The notes below the pieces were generated by a model. That model saw only the letters and a list, made by a program, of their open reading frames with translations. It searched no databases and was not told the origin of the DNA. DNA of 64,000 nt from positions 1,293,501 to 1,357,500 of the forward strand of contig NZ_CP149571.1 in the NCBI RefSeq assembly GCF_037890695.1, in the 5' to 3' direction. Origin of the DNA: Aeromonas jandaei. GTDB taxonomy: Bacteria > Pseudomonadota > Gammaproteobacteria > Enterobacterales > Aeromonadaceae. How positions within the stretch are numbered: the first letter of the stretch is position 1; each line of letters begins with the position of its first letter. Both the position numbers and the translations under genes were made by a program. Of the stretch, positions 26,926 through 36,309 are shown in pieces.

Positions 26926-28728
26926 TCAGATGAGGCTGGTTGCCTGCTCCAGCCAGGCGAGATCCTCGCCTTCGAGCAGCGGGCTCAGGCGGCGGAACAC
27001 CTCGGCGTGATACTCGTTGATCCAGCGGAATTCGGCCGGGCTCAGCAGGCTGCGGTCGATCAGGCGGGTATCGAACGGTACATAGGTCAGACGCTCGAAG
27101 CCCAGCATTGGCAGCTCGCCGATCTGCTCCAGCTCGCTCACCACCACCAGGTTTTCGCAGCGGATACCAAAACCATCTTCGCGGTAGTAGCCCGGCTCGT
27201 TGGAGAGCACCATGCCCGGTTGCAGCGCCACCATGTTCCCTTTCGGGGCGATGCGCTGGGGCCCTTCGTGGACGCTCAGGAAGTGGCCGACGCCGTGACC
27301 GGTGCCGTGGTCGTAGTTGTAACCGGCTTGCCACAGCGGCATGCGGGCCAGCACGTCGAGCTGGATCCCGGCGGTGCCCCGCGGGAAGCGGGCCTGATCC
27401 AGCGCGATATGACCCTGCAGCACCCGGGTAAACATCGCTTTCTGCTCGTCGGTCACTTCACCCACCTTGATGGTGCGGGTGATGTCGGTGGTGCCATCCA
27501 TGTATTGGCCACCGGAATCGAGCAGGTAGAGGCTGTCCTGACCAAACGCACGGGGAGTGCCGTTGGTGTGGTGGTAGTGGCACATGGCGGCGTTGGGGCC
27601 GAGCGCGGAGATAGTATCGAAGCTCGGCTCGACGTAGTGCTCCTGCTCGCGGCGGAACGCTTCCACCTGATCGGCCAGAGTGCCTTCATCCACCCCTTCA
27701 AACTCGCCGGAGGCGATCAGCCGATCCAGCCAGGCGAGGAAGCGGGTCATGGCCACGCCGTCGCGCAGATGAGCGGCGCGCATGCCGGTCAGCTCGACCT
27801 CGTTCTTGCATGCCTTCGGCAGCATGGTGGGGTCTTGGCCAGCTACCAGAATGGCGCCCGCCTCTTCCATGATGAGCTGGGTCCAGGCGTTGGCGCTGTC
27901 CGGGTCGGCCAGCACTTTCTGTTGATCTTCACCGATGCGCTGCAGCACGTCGCCCAGCTTGTCGATGGGGTAGACGGAGACATCCTGCCCCACGTGCTGG
28001 CTGAAGGCGAAGCAGTCGATCTTGTCGGTATCGACGAAGAAATCCATGGTGGTGTTGGCGTAGAGCACGGCAAAACCGAGCACCACCGGCAGCCGCTCGA
28101 TATCGCGGCCACGCAGGTTGAGCAGCCAGTTGATGGGCTCGGCCTGGGTCAGCAGCACGGCATCGAGGCCGCGCTTGCGCAGATCGGCGGCCAGCTGTTC
28201 GCGCTTGGCCTGGCTCGACTGGCCCGCCAGCTCTTCGCTGTAGAGGATGACCGGCGTCTTGGTCGGCTCGGGACGATCGCTCCAGTTCAGGTCGATGGGG
28301 TTCTGCTCGACCCGCACCAGCTCGATGCCGCGCTCGGCCAGCACCGCTTTGGCGTTCTTGTACCAGGTCAGGCTGTGCAGACGGGCGTCGAAACCGACCC
28401 GGGTGCCGGAGGGCAGCTGCTCGTCCAGCCACTGGACATGGGGATCTTCAACCAGATGGAGAAATTCGAACAGCTCGGACGGCGCCTGCATGCGGGCCTG
28501 CACCGTGTAGCGACCATCGACGAAGAGGGCGGCACGCTGGGCCATGATGATGGCGACGCCGGCGGAGCCATTGAACCCGGTGATCCAGTCCAGCCGCTCG
28601 GCGTAGGCGGGGATGTACTCGCCGAGGTGCTCATCATCATGGGGGACGATAAAGGCGTCCAACTCCTGCATGGCCAGCTCGGCCCTGACTTGGGCGACGC
28701 GGGTTTCAATTATCTCGAAATTATTCAT
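26926..28728 (-). CDS. Xaa-Pro aminopeptidase (M24B, long form)
   Basis: This 600-residue cytoplasmic metalloprotease removes N-terminal residues that precede proline. Two creatinase-like N-terminal domains (about 1-300) precede the pita-bread catalytic domain. Metal ligands are seen in LLDSGGQYMDGTTDITR (two aspartates), GTGHGVGHFLSVHEGP (histidine) and NEPGYY and CENLVVV (glutamates). It is longer than E. coli PepP (about 440) and matches the three-domain eukaryote-like form. It is transcribed 33 bp after a GntR regulator gene, suggesting co-regulation. Confidence 0.93.
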   Translation of the reverse strand: MNNFEIIETRVAQVRAELAMQELDAFIVPHDDEHLGEYIPAYAERLDWITGFNGSAGVAIIMAQRAALFVDGRYTVQARMQAPSELFEFLHLVEDPHVQWLDEQLPSGTRVGFDARLHSLTWYKNAKAVLAERGIELVRVEQNPIDLNWSDRPEPTKTPVILYSEELAGQSSQAKREQLAADLRKRGLDAVLLTQAEPINWLLNLRGRDIERLPVVLGFAVLYANTTMDFFVDTDKIDCFAFSQHVGQDVSVYPIDKLGDVLQRIGEDQQKVLADPDSANAWTQLIMEEAGAILVAGQDPTMLPKACKNEVELTGMRAAHLRDGVAMTRFLAWLDRLIASGEFEGVDEGTLADQVEAFRREQEHYVEPSFDTISALGPNAAMCHYHHTNGTPRAFGQDSLYLLDSGGQYMDGTTDITRTIKVGEVTDEQKAMFTRVLQGHIALDQARFPRGTAGIQLDVLARMPLWQAGYNYDHGTGHGVGHFLSVHEGPQRIAPKGNMVALQPGMVLSNEPGYYREDGFGIRCENLVVVSELEQIGELPMLGFERLTYVPFDTRLIDRSLLSPAEFRWINEYHAEVFRRLSPLLEGEDLAWLEQATSLI

Positions 28729-28761
28729 GTCGTTAGTGCCAGATGGTTGCTTTATGAGTGT

Positions 28762-29427
28762 TCATTTTTTGTGGCCGCCAGCCAGGATCCGCTTGATCGA
28801 CTGGCCTGCTGCCTCGATATGCTGCCTGAGCAGCACCACTGCCTCGTGCTTGCGCCGGGCGCGGCACAGCTCCAGCAGTTGGGCGTGTTCACGCTCCGCC
28901 TTGTCCACGCCATCGGTGGCAAAGAGCAGCTCGAAGCGGACATAGCGGTCACAGCTCAGATTGATCTGGGCGATCAGTTCAAGTGCCTGGGGGCGACCGG
29001 CTGCCTGATAGAGGGTGGCGTGAAAGCTGTGGTTCAACTCGGCCCAGTGTTCGATCTGGGTGCCTGACTCCAGGGCGTGATCAAACTGGGCGAGGATGGC
29101 CTCCGCCTTGGCGAAGGTGGCTTCCGTCATCTTGTCGACGGCGTGGAACAGGGTATCGGCTTCCAGCAGCGCTCGCAAATAAAAGAGCTCGTCGATGGCT
29201 GCGGCGTCCAGCATGGTGACGACGGCGCCGCGATGGGCCTCGAATTTCACCAGCCCCTGCGCTTCCAGCTGCATCAGGGCTTCCCGCACCGGAATGCGGC
29301 TCACGGCCAGCTCCTTGGCGATGGCATCCTGACGCAGAGGGGCGCCGGCGGGGAACTCCCCACGGAGGATCCGGCCGCGGAGGTTTTCCATCACCATCTG
29401 GGTTCGGGTCTTGTAGGGTGGGGTCAT
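28762..29427 (-). CDS. GntR-family regulator (FadR/FCD subgroup)
   Basis: This 221-residue protein has an N-terminal winged helix (RGRILRGEFPAGAPLRQDAIAKELAVSRIPVREAL) and an all-helical FCD effector domain with the metal-binding pattern (D near LEADTLF, H in NHSFHATLY, H near the end). The start at 29427 aligns with family members; upstream in-frame sequence to 29556 is not used. It is the first gene before the aminopeptidase and probably controls that operon, perhaps in response to a dipeptide, amino acid or organic acid. Confidence 0.88.
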   Translation of the reverse strand: MTPPYKTRTQMVMENLRGRILRGEFPAGAPLRQDAIAKELAVSRIPVREALMQLEAQGLVKFEAHRGAVVTMLDAAAIDELFYLRALLEADTLFHAVDKMTEATFAKAEAILAQFDHALESGTQIEHWAELNHSFHATLYQAAGRPQALELIAQINLSCDRYVRFELLFATDGVDKAEREHAQLLELCRARRKHEAVVLLRQHIEAAGQSIKRILAGGHKK

Positions 29428-29447
29428 GGTCGGGTCACGATTGGGCG

Positions 29448-29476
29448 TTACAAAATTGTATATTGTATAAAGTTTG
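29448..29476 (-). promoter_or_regulatory. Putative promoter/operator of the GntR-aminopeptidase operon
   Basis: The AT-rich stretch AATTGTATATTGTATAAAG contains overlapping TGTATA repeats and TATA..TATA symmetry of the kind bound by FadR-type regulators, and -10-like hexamers on the minus strand. It lies about 25 bp upstream of the regulator start. Confidence 0.4.
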
Positions 29477-29561
29477 GCTGAATCTACCCCGTCACACTCG
29501 GCATGGCAAGGTTTAGGGGCTCGCCGCGGCGTGGCTGGCGGCGTTCGGAACTCCACAAAGA

Positions 29562-29593
29562 CAAAAATGCCGGTCAGCGTGGCTGACCGGCAT
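29562..29593 (-). terminator. Terminator of pckA
   Basis: A perfect 12-bp stem ATGCCGGTCAGC/GCTGACCGGCAT with a 3-nt loop is followed by a T-run on the minus strand, 26 bp after the pckA stop. Confidence 0.95.
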
Positions 29594-29618
29594 CATCTCG
29601 TTGATGCGAAGGGGTCTG

Positions 29619-31244
29619 TTACAGCTGCGGACCTGCCGCTACCAGACGTTTGCCCTCGTCGTTATCGGTGAAGCGCTCGAAGTTCTTGATGAAGCGCTGG
29701 GCCAGATCCTGCGCCTTGGCATCCCACTCGGCCTTGTTGGCGTAAGTGTCGCGCGGGTCGAGGATGGCCGGGTTCACGTCGTGCAGTGCAGTCGGCACTT
29801 CCAGATTGAAGATCGGCAGCACCTTGGTCTCGGCCTTCTCGATGGAGCCATCCAAGATGGCGTCGATGATGGCGCGGGTATCCTTGATGGAGATGCGCTT
29901 GCCGGTACCGTTCCAGCCGGTGTTGACCAGATAGGCCTCTGCACCTGCCGCTTCCATCCGTTTCACCAGCTCCTGACCGTACTTGGTCGGGTGCAGGGAG
30001 AGGAAGGCTGCGCCGAAGCAGGAGGAGAAGGTCGGGGTCGGCTCGGTGATGCCGCGCTCGGTACCAGCCAGTTTGGCGGTGAAGCCAGAGAGGAAGTGGT
30101 ACTTGGTCTGCTCCTTGGTCAGCTTGGAGACCGGGGGCAGCACGCCGAAGGCGTCGGCAGTCAGAAAGATCACCTTGGTGGCGTGACCTGCCTTGGAGAC
30201 CGGCTTGACGATGTTCTCGATGTGATAGATCGGGTAGGAGACGCGGGTGTTCTCGGTACGGGAGCCATCATCGAAGTCGATGGTGCCATCGGCAGCAACG
30301 GTCACGTTCTCCAGCAGCGCATCGCGGCGGATGGCGTGGTAGATATCCGGCTCGGCCTCTTCGGAGAGCTTGATGGTCTTGGCGTAGCAGCCGCCTTCGA
30401 AGTTGAACACGCCGTGGTCATCCCAGCCGTGCTCGTCATCGCCGATCAGCTGACGCTTGGGATCGGTGGAGAGGGTGGTCTTGCCGGTGCCGGAGAGGCC
30501 GAAGAAGATGGCCACGTCGCCGTCTTGACCCACGTTGGCGGAGCAGTGCATGGAGGCAATGCCGCGCAGGGGCAGGAAGTAGTTCATCATGGAGAACATG
30601 CCCTTCTTCATCTCGCCACCGTACCAGGTGCCACCGATGAGCTGCATCTTCTCGGTCATGTTGAAGGCAACAAAGTTCTCGGAGTTGAGACCCTGCTCCT
30701 TCCAGTTCGGGTTGGTGCACTTGGCACCGTTCATCACCACGAAGTCAGGCTTGAAGGTTTTCAGCTCTTCATCGCTCGGGCGGATGAACATGTTTTTCAC
30801 GAAGTGTGCCTGCCAGGCCACCTCGGTGATGATGCGCACGGCCAGGCGGGTGTCCGGGTTGGCGCCGCAGAAGCCGTCGACCACAAACAGGCGCTTGCCG
30901 GAGAGCTGTTTGGTGACCAGCCCTTTCAGATGTGACCACACTTCGGGGGTAATCGCTTTGTTATCGTTTTTACCCTGGTCAGACCACCACACAGTATCCT
31001 GGGTAGTGGCATCTTTGACGATATATTTATCTTTCGGAGAGCGGCCGGTGAAGATACCGGTGTTGACGTTGACGGCGCCCAGTTCGGTGACGACGCCGCG
31101 CTCGAACCCTTCCAGGTCAGGGCGAGTCTCTTCCGCGAAAAGCTGCTCGTAAGAGGGGTTGCGAACGATTTCCTGGCTGTTTTTGATGCCGTACTGGTCC
31201 AGTCCTAATTGTTGGGCCAGGGTGGGTTCTGCCACGATTGTCAT
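29619..31244 (-). CDS. pckA: Phosphoenolpyruvate carboxykinase (ATP)
   Basis: This 541-residue cytoplasmic enzyme converts oxaloacetate and ATP to phosphoenolpyruvate, the entry step of gluconeogenesis. The kinase loop [13 protein letters not shown], the [21 protein letters not shown] segment and NTGWNGTG are characteristic of the ATP-dependent bacterial enzyme. The ATG at 31244 follows CAGGAG. It has its own promoter region after the hslO terminator and a strong terminator of its own. The hslR-hslO-pckA order is as in many gammaproteobacteria. Confidence 0.97.
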   Translation of the reverse strand: MTIVAEPTLAQQLGLDQYGIKNSQEIVRNPSYEQLFAEETRPDLEGFERGVVTELGAVNVNTGIFTGRSPKDKYIVKDATTQDTVWWSDQGKNDNKAITPEVWSHLKGLVTKQLSGKRLFVVDGFCGANPDTRLAVRIITEVAWQAHFVKNMFIRPSDEELKTFKPDFVVMNGAKCTNPNWKEQGLNSENFVAFNMTEKMQLIGGTWYGGEMKKGMFSMMNYFLPLRGIASMHCSANVGQDGDVAIFFGLSGTGKTTLSTDPKRQLIGDDEHGWDDHGVFNFEGGCYAKTIKLSEEAEPDIYHAIRRDALLENVTVAADGTIDFDDGSRTENTRVSYPIYHIENIVKPVSKAGHATKVIFLTADAFGVLPPVSKLTKEQTKYHFLSGFTAKLAGTERGITEPTPTFSSCFGAAFLSLHPTKYGQELVKRMEAAGAEAYLVNTGWNGTGKRISIKDTRAIIDAILDGSIEKAETKVLPIFNLEVPTALHDVNPAILDPRDTYANKAEWDAKAQDLAQRFIKNFERFTDNDEGKRLVAAGPQL

Positions 31245-31368
31245 TGTATTCTCCTGGGTTCAGAGGTTTGTAGGGTTCTATCTGACGTTCATCCTATCAC
31301 TTAGGTGGTAGAGTTTAGCGATCGCCATCAAACTTTATAAAATAGGGTGTTTTTTTGTTATTAAAGTT

Positions 31369-31392
31369 AAAGGCGGGTTTTGCCCGCCTTTA
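31369..31392 (-). terminator. Terminator of hslO
   Basis: AAAGGCGGG/CCCGCCTTT with a 5-nt loop lies just after the hslO stop; on the minus strand it continues into AACTTTAATAAC. Confidence 0.8.
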
Positions 31393-31393
31393 A

Positions 31394-32281
31394 TTAGTGT
31401 AACTTGTTTGCATCATTGCCGGGAGCCCTGCTGAACAGGGTTTCGACATCGATCCCATTAAATTGGTACTGGGCGCCGCAATAATCACAGTGCATGTCGA
31501 TCTTGCCGAGCTCCTGCACCATATCCATCACCTCTTCCTTTTCTATCTGCAGCAGGGCCCCTTCGCAGCGCTCGCGGGAGCAGGTGCAGCGGAACTCGAC
31601 CGCCTGCGGATCGAACACCCGCACCTTGTCCTGATGGTAGAGACGGTAGAGGATCTCCTCGGCTTCCAGACCGAACAGCTCTTCATCCTTGATGGTGCTG
31701 GTGAGCTGGGTCAGGTGCTCGAAGTCGTTGCTGTGATCCTCGCTCTGAGCGGGCAGCTCCTGCAGCATGATGCCGGCAGCGCGCGGTTCGCCCTCGTGGT
31801 AACCGGTGCGGATCCACAGCTTGGTCGCCAGCTGCTCGGACTGGGCAAAGTAGTGCTCCAGACAGCCAGCCAGGGTGTCGGCGTCCAGCGCGATGATGCC
31901 CTGATAGCGTTCACCCTGATCCGGCGTGATGGTGATGACCAGCTGGCCGTTGCCGATCAGGCTCTGCAGCTTGTTGTCGCTCGGCAGTTCGCCTTCAAAG
32001 CGGGCCACGCCGCGCAGCTGCTGGTTGTGGTCACCGTTGATGACGGCCAGACGCACCGGGCCATCGCCCTGCAGCTGAACGGTGATGGAACCTTCAAACT
32101 TGAGGGTGGCGGTCAGCAGGCTGGTGGCGACCAGCAGCTCGCCCAGCAGTTTTTGCACCTGCACCGGGTAGTTCTGGGCTTCCACCACGTGGCGGTAGGT
32201 GTGATCCAGCTGGACCAGCTCGCCACGTACTTCGTACTCTTCAAACAGATAGCGATACAGCAGATCTTGGTTGCTCATCAT
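31394..32281 (-). CDS. hslO: Redox-activated chaperone Hsp33
   Basis: This 295-residue cytoplasmic holdase is activated by oxidation. The C-terminal zinc centre is CTC (FRCTCSRERC) and CDYC, four cysteines that release zinc and form disulfides under peroxide or hypochlorite stress. The N-terminal DLLYRYLFEEYEVRGELV and GDGPVRLAVI segments are typical. The double ATG at 32281/32278 leaves the first residue uncertain; the second has better spacing from AGGA. It lies 75 bp after hslR. Confidence 0.96.
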   Translation of the reverse strand: MMSNQDLLYRYLFEEYEVRGELVQLDHTYRHVVEAQNYPVQVQKLLGELLVATSLLTATLKFEGSITVQLQGDGPVRLAVINGDHNQQLRGVARFEGELPSDNKLQSLIGNGQLVITITPDQGERYQGIIALDADTLAGCLEHYFAQSEQLATKLWIRTGYHEGEPRAAGIMLQELPAQSEDHSNDFEHLTQLTSTIKDEELFGLEAEEILYRLYHQDKVRVFDPQAVEFRCTCSRERCEGALLQIEKEEVMDMVQELGKIDMHCDYCGAQYQFNGIDVETLFSRAPGNDANKLH

Positions 32282-32356
32282 ATGTTCCTGGGTTCTTCGG
32301 TGAGGTAAATCGGGCGGGCTGGGGTTGCGGCCAGCCCGGTATCAAATCGGGGTCGG

Positions 32357-32755
32357 TCAGTACTGTTTGACCTTGAGCAGCTGGCGCCGCTCCTGCTTGT
32401 CGGGGCGACGCTCCGGGCTCGGCGCAAACTGGCTGTTGAAGCGGCGCGCCTCGCTGTTTTCGGCCCGCTTTTTCAGGCTTTCGGCGGTCTCTTCATAGAG
32501 CTGCTGGGCGAGCGGTGCCGATTTGCGCTGATCGCTGATGGCCAGCACCCGCACTTCCCGCTCATCCTGCCCCTGCCAGAAGCGGATCAGCGCACCCACT
32601 TCCACCTGTTTGCCCGGTTTGCTGCGCTGACCATTGTAGTGCACCTTGCCGCCGTCAATCTGATCCCGCGCCAGCGAGCGGGTCTTGTAGAAACGGGCCG
32701 CCCACAACCACTTGTCGAGACGAACCTCAAGGGCGCTTTCCGGATGATTGGCCAT
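32357..32755 (-). CDS. hslR: Heat-shock protein 15 (ribosome-associated S4-domain protein)
   Basis: This 132-residue basic protein has an N-terminal S4 RNA-binding domain (VRLDKWLWAARFYKTRSLARDQI... GGKVHYNGQ) and a basic C-terminal tail. In E. coli it binds stalled 50S subunits carrying peptidyl-tRNA. The ATG at 32755 aligns with E. coli; a longer upstream reading to 32869 is not supported. It is directly upstream of hslO in the usual order. Confidence 0.95.
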   Translation of the reverse strand: MANHPESALEVRLDKWLWAARFYKTRSLARDQIDGGKVHYNGQRSKPGKQVEVGALIRFWQGQDEREVRVLAISDQRKSAPLAQQLYEETAESLKKRAENSEARRFNSQFAPSPERRPDKQERRQLLKVKQY

Positions 32756-33007
32756 GAACCGGCTCCATAACGGGGAAAAGGGGTGGTCGATTATACCAGA
32801 GGCGGGCCGCTGGATAGAAACCGGCCGGCAGCGAAGGCGTGCCCTGCTGTTGTCCTGACCACGCAACATATGGGCAGTTTGCTGATTAACAAGGGAAAAG
32901 CGGGGGATCTGGCCGTAAGGGGTAGATTGCCTGCCATATGTTGCATAAAAGATGTCGCCCCTTGCGGGGCGCCATCGTTCAGTGCAATTGGCCGGTCAGG
33001 TCGGTGC

Positions 33008-33385
33008 TCAGAAGCGATCCTGCGGTTCGACTTTCTTCTCCTCCTTGCCTTCGCTGTGGGCGATGGCGGTGCGGATGAGGTCAACCCCGGCACGGATAAT
33101 CAGTACCCCCATGTTGACCAGCTTGACGCAGACCCACATGAAGGTGATGAGCAGGATCAGCTTGAGCACGGTCTGGAACGCTTCCAGGAAGTTCTGCTCC
33201 AGCTGGGCGGTGAGGCCGTTGGCGCTGGTCATCAGCCAGGTGTAGACCTCGCGCACGAACGGGATGCGGCTTGGCATCGCCAGCACGTCCAGTGCCGCAG
33301 GCAGGGCCTGAAAGATGACGATGCTGCCGAACAGGATCAGGATGACACCGATGGCGATGCCGAGGAAAAAGCCGAACTGTCTCAT
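33008..33385 (-). CDS. Small inner-membrane protein of unknown function
   Basis: This 125-residue protein has two hydrophobic segments (FFLGIAIGVILILFGSIVIF near 5-25 and FQTVLKLILLITFMWVCVKLVNMGVLII near 70-98) and a charged cytoplasmic C-terminus (SEGKEEKKVEPQDRF). The start at 33385 follows GGAG and aligns with the first membrane helix. A GC-rich hairpin (32953-32972) downstream may act as terminator. No family recognised. Confidence 0.75.
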   Translation of the reverse strand: MRQFGFFLGIAIGVILILFGSIVIFQALPAALDVLAMPSRIPFVREVYTWLMTSANGLTAQLEQNFLEAFQTVLKLILLITFMWVCVKLVNMGVLIIRAGVDLIRTAIAHSEGKEEKKVEPQDRF

Positions 33386-33570
33386 GGAGGGCTCCAGCGG
33401 TTGCTGCATGACATTGAAGATAGCCGCCAATAGTAGGGAGTGCCCTCGCTCATCGCAATCTTCCCGGTGCGGCCATCATGGCCGGATCAGCGCTGAACAG
33501 GCCGCCAGCATTGCCCAACTATCTGATTTCTGGGAGGCTTGTCGCCATTGTGCATAGGGAAAGCAAATTG

Positions 33571-34959
33571 ATGTCGAGAACCCTCTTTTTACTGTTGCTG
33601 GCGCTGTTTGCCGCTCTGCCAGCCCTGAGCGCCGAACCGGCGGCACCGACGGCGGCAGTCTGCGCCATCCGCCATCAGGATCAACTGCTGCTGGTGCAGG
33701 ATCGCATCTCCTCCCGCTACAGCCTGAGCGGCGGCTACATAGATGGCGACGAGCGACCGGAACAGGCGGCCCTGCGCGAGCTGTATGAAGAGACCGGTCT
33801 GCGCGGCGAAGTCGTCGCGGATCTTGGCCGCTGGCAGAAAGCGCAGGTTTTTGCCTGCCGCACTCTGGAACCTATCGTCGCCCAGCAAGGCACCGATTTT
33901 GTCTCGCTGCTGCAGGCTCCCAATCTGGGCGGGGAGATCCTCAATGCCCGCTTGATCGCGGTGGACAAGCTGCCCCGTGCGCAGCGCCGCTTCCCCGATC
34001 AGCTCGACTGGCTGCAAGCCCGGCTTGGCGAACTGCCCGAGAGCGAGGTGCGCTGGCAGGCCGATTTCGTGGCGCAGGGCAATGCGCTGCATCAGGCCGA
34101 GATCCCGCTGATGATGCGCCTGCAACAGTGGCTGGGGCCCGATGTCTGGTGGCTGTCGGTCAGCAATCTGTTTGGTTCAGGCGGCTTTCAGCTTGCCCTG
34201 ATACCTTTGCTGCTCCCGCTGCTGGGGTGGCCGCGACTGCGTCAGCTGCTCTTTGCCATGCTCTGGCTTGGCTTGCTGGTGCAGGCGAGCAAGGAGGGGA
34301 TCGGCTGGCCGCGTCCCTTCCATCTGCAACCTGAACTGGCGACTCACAGTGCCCAGGGCTTTGGCATGCCGAGCGGTCACACTGCCTCGGCCCTGCTGTT
34401 CTGGGGCGCGCTGCTTGGCTGGCTCTGGCCTGCCCGGCGTGGGCTGGCCTATTCGCTGGCGCTGCTGCTGGCCCTCACCACCGGTCTGGCGCGGGTCTGG
34501 CTCGGGGTGCACTTTATCTCCGATGTGGCGGTTGGCCTGCTGATCGGCGCCTTGCTGCTGGCGGCTCGCCCATATTGGCGGCTGGATCAGCGCACCTCCG
34601 CCTGGGGATTGCTGGTCGCCGCCGCACTGGCTGGTGCGGGCCTGGCCCAGTCTGCTCATCTGGCCGGGATCGGGCTGGCGGCGCTGGGCCTCTGGCTCGG
34701 GGGGCGGGTCACGCTGGTGCGCGACGGTTATTGCCCGTGGCTGACCGGCGCCGTGGTGCTGGCGGGCATGCTGCTGATGGTGGCGGGCGCGTGGGTATTG
34801 CCGCTGTTGACCAGTAGTTCGCTCACTATCCTGCTTGGTCAGTTTGTGCTCTTTTTCGGGCTGGGGCTCTGGTTGAGCGCTGGCCTCTGGTGGATACTAT
34901 CTCTCTTGAAACAAGACTCTCGACCCAGGGGCGGATGCCCTGACAGGGAAACCCTATGA
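33571..34959 (+). CDS. Nudix hydrolase fused to PAP2 membrane phosphatase
   Basis: This is a 462-residue fusion. A signal peptide (MSRTLFLLLLALFAALPALSA) places the Nudix domain (about 25-170) outside the cytoplasm; its Nudix box GGYIDGDERPEQAALRELYEETGL is intact. The second half is a PAP2 domain with about six helices and the three phosphatase motifs: KEGIGWPRP, PSGHT, and RVWLGVHFISDV, with the last lacking the usual serine. Together they suggest periplasmic hydrolysis of a diphosphate-linked compound, perhaps a lipid diphosphate such as undecaprenyl diphosphate. It overlaps the downstream permease gene by ATGA. The start at 33571 is set by the signal peptide. Confidence 0.88.
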   Translation: MSRTLFLLLLALFAALPALSAEPAAPTAAVCAIRHQDQLLLVQDRISSRYSLSGGYIDGDERPEQAALRELYEETGLRGEVVADLGRWQKAQVFACRTLEPIVAQQGTDFVSLLQAPNLGGEILNARLIAVDKLPRAQRRFPDQLDWLQARLGELPESEVRWQADFVAQGNALHQAEIPLMMRLQQWLGPDVWWLSVSNLFGSGGFQLALIPLLLPLLGWPRLRQLLFAMLWLGLLVQASKEGIGWPRPFHLQPELATHSAQGFGMPSGHTASALLFWGALLGWLWPARRGLAYSLALLLALTTGLARVWLGVHFISDVAVGLLIGALLLAARPYWRLDQRTSAWGLLVAAALAGAGLAQSAHLAGIGLAALGLWLGGRVTLVRDGYCPWLTGAVVLAGMLLMVAGAWVLPLLTSSSLTILLGQFVLFFGLGLWLSAGLWWILSLLKQDSRPRGGCPDRETL

Positions 34960-36041
34960 ACATGAAAAAAGTGGATTTGGCCAAGATAACCCTGGGGGTG
35001 CTGTTTCTCAGCATCCTGATTATCTCCTGTTTCCTGGTGCTGCAGCCTTTCCTGCCTGCACTGGTGTGGGCCACCATGATCACCATCGCCACCTGGCCGC
35101 TGATGCTGATGGTGCAGCGGGTGCTGTGGGGCAAACGGTCGCTGGCGGCCCTCTTTATGACGCTGGTGCTGCTGCTGATGTTCGTTATCCCGCTCTTTAT
35201 GACGCTGGCCAATGTGGCGGAGAAGGCGCCCATGCTGATCGAGCTGGGCACCAATATCAGCCAGTCGCCGCCGCCGGAGCTGCTCTGGCTGCAACAAATT
35301 CCGCTGGTGGGTGACAAGCTCTACGGCTTCTGGCAGCAAATTCTGGCGAGCGGTGGTCAGGTGCTGTTTGCCAAGCTGGCTCCCTACTTTGGCCAGACCG
35401 CCCGCTGGCTTGCCGCTCAGGCGGGCAATCTTGGGCTGCTGTTCGTTCACTTCCTGCTGACCGTCGGTATCTGCGGCCTGCTCTACCACTCCGGTGAAGT
35501 GGTGGCGACCGGCATTCGCCGCTTTGCCCACCGTCTGGCCGGGCAACGGGGCGACAACGCTACCGTGCTGGCCTCCCAGGCGATCCGTGCCGTGGCCATG
35601 GGTGTGGTGGTGACCGCGCTGGTGCAATCCTCGGTGGCCGGTGTCGGCCTGCTGATTGCCGGTATCCCCTACGCCATGGTGCTGGTGGTGGTGATGTTCC
35701 TGCTGATTGTCGCCCAGATCGGCCCCTTCCCGGTGCTGCTGGCCTGTATCGGCTACCTCTACTGGAGCGGCGACACCACCTGGGGCACCTTCCTGCTGGT
35801 CTGGTCACTGTTTGCGGGCACCATGGACAACTTCCTGCGCCCCTTCCTGATCAAACGTGGCGCCAATCTGCCGCTCATCCTCATTCTGGTGGGGGTTATC
35901 GGCGGCTTGCTGGCGATGGGGATCATCGGCCTCTTTATCGGCCCCGTGGTGCTGGCGGTGGGTTACACCCTGCTGGATGCCTGGATCAAGGAAGATGACC
36001 AACCGGCGGCCGCCGCGGTGGAACCGCCCAAGGCCGAGTGA
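34956..36041 (+). CDS. ydiK: AI-2E family transporter (YdiK/PerM-like)
   Basis: This is a 361-residue inner-membrane protein of the AI-2 exporter family. It has paired N-terminal helices, a variable middle, and the conserved C-terminal block GIPYAMVLVVVMFLLIVAQIGP, NFLRPFLIKRGANLPLILILVGVIGGLLAMGIIGLFIGP. YdiK is the closest E. coli type. The transported substrate is unresolved; proton or ion coupling has been proposed for the family. It is translationally coupled to the Nudix-PAP2 gene. Confidence 0.85.
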   Translation: MNMKKVDLAKITLGVLFLSILIISCFLVLQPFLPALVWATMITIATWPLMLMVQRVLWGKRSLAALFMTLVLLLMFVIPLFMTLANVAEKAPMLIELGTNISQSPPPELLWLQQIPLVGDKLYGFWQQILASGGQVLFAKLAPYFGQTARWLAAQAGNLGLLFVHFLLTVGICGLLYHSGEVVATGIRRFAHRLAGQRGDNATVLASQAIRAVAMGVVVTALVQSSVAGVGLLIAGIPYAMVLVVVMFLLIVAQIGPFPVLLACIGYLYWSGDTTWGTFLLVWSLFAGTMDNFLRPFLIKRGANLPLILILVGVIGGLLAMGIIGLFIGPVVLAVGYTLLDAWIKEDDQPAAAAVEPPKAE

Positions 36042-36085
36042 TGGTTCGGTAACAAGACGATTCAGCCATCAACTGATGATGCCAG

Positions 36086-36111
36086 GAGCCGCCCATAAGG
36101 GCGGCTCTTTT
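36086..36111 (+). terminator. Terminator of the Nudix-PAP2/permease operon
   Basis: The 9-bp stem GAGCCGCCC/GGGCGGCTC with an ATAA loop is followed by TTTT, 44 bp after the permease stop. Confidence 0.92.
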
Positions 36112-36260
36112 GCTTATTGCCGTCCCATGCCGCTTCGATTGGCGAAGCGTGATCGGACGCTCGAGATGCCGCCGTCCCGGAGTTTCCGTGAATCAGCGGC
36201 ATCTGGCAGAGGAGAAATATGGATGGTCGTTATAGCGGGGAATTAATTTACGCGAACGTC

Positions 36261-36284
36261 CGATTACGCCTGACGGCTAATCGA
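36261..36284. repeat. 24-bp palindromic repeat, copy 2
   Basis: This is identical over 24 bases, in inverted orientation, to the repeat at 12816-12839. It lies 25 bp beyond the stop of the small AT-rich gene at 36310. Confidence 0.75.
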
Positions 36285-36309
36285 ACCTACCGACTAGAAT
36301 ATAATTTAC

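Noticed and set aside
26836..29067. 743-codon open frame on the plus strand opposite the aminopeptidase and GntR genes
   Set aside because: It covers two well-supported genes on the other strand and has the composition of a shadow frame.
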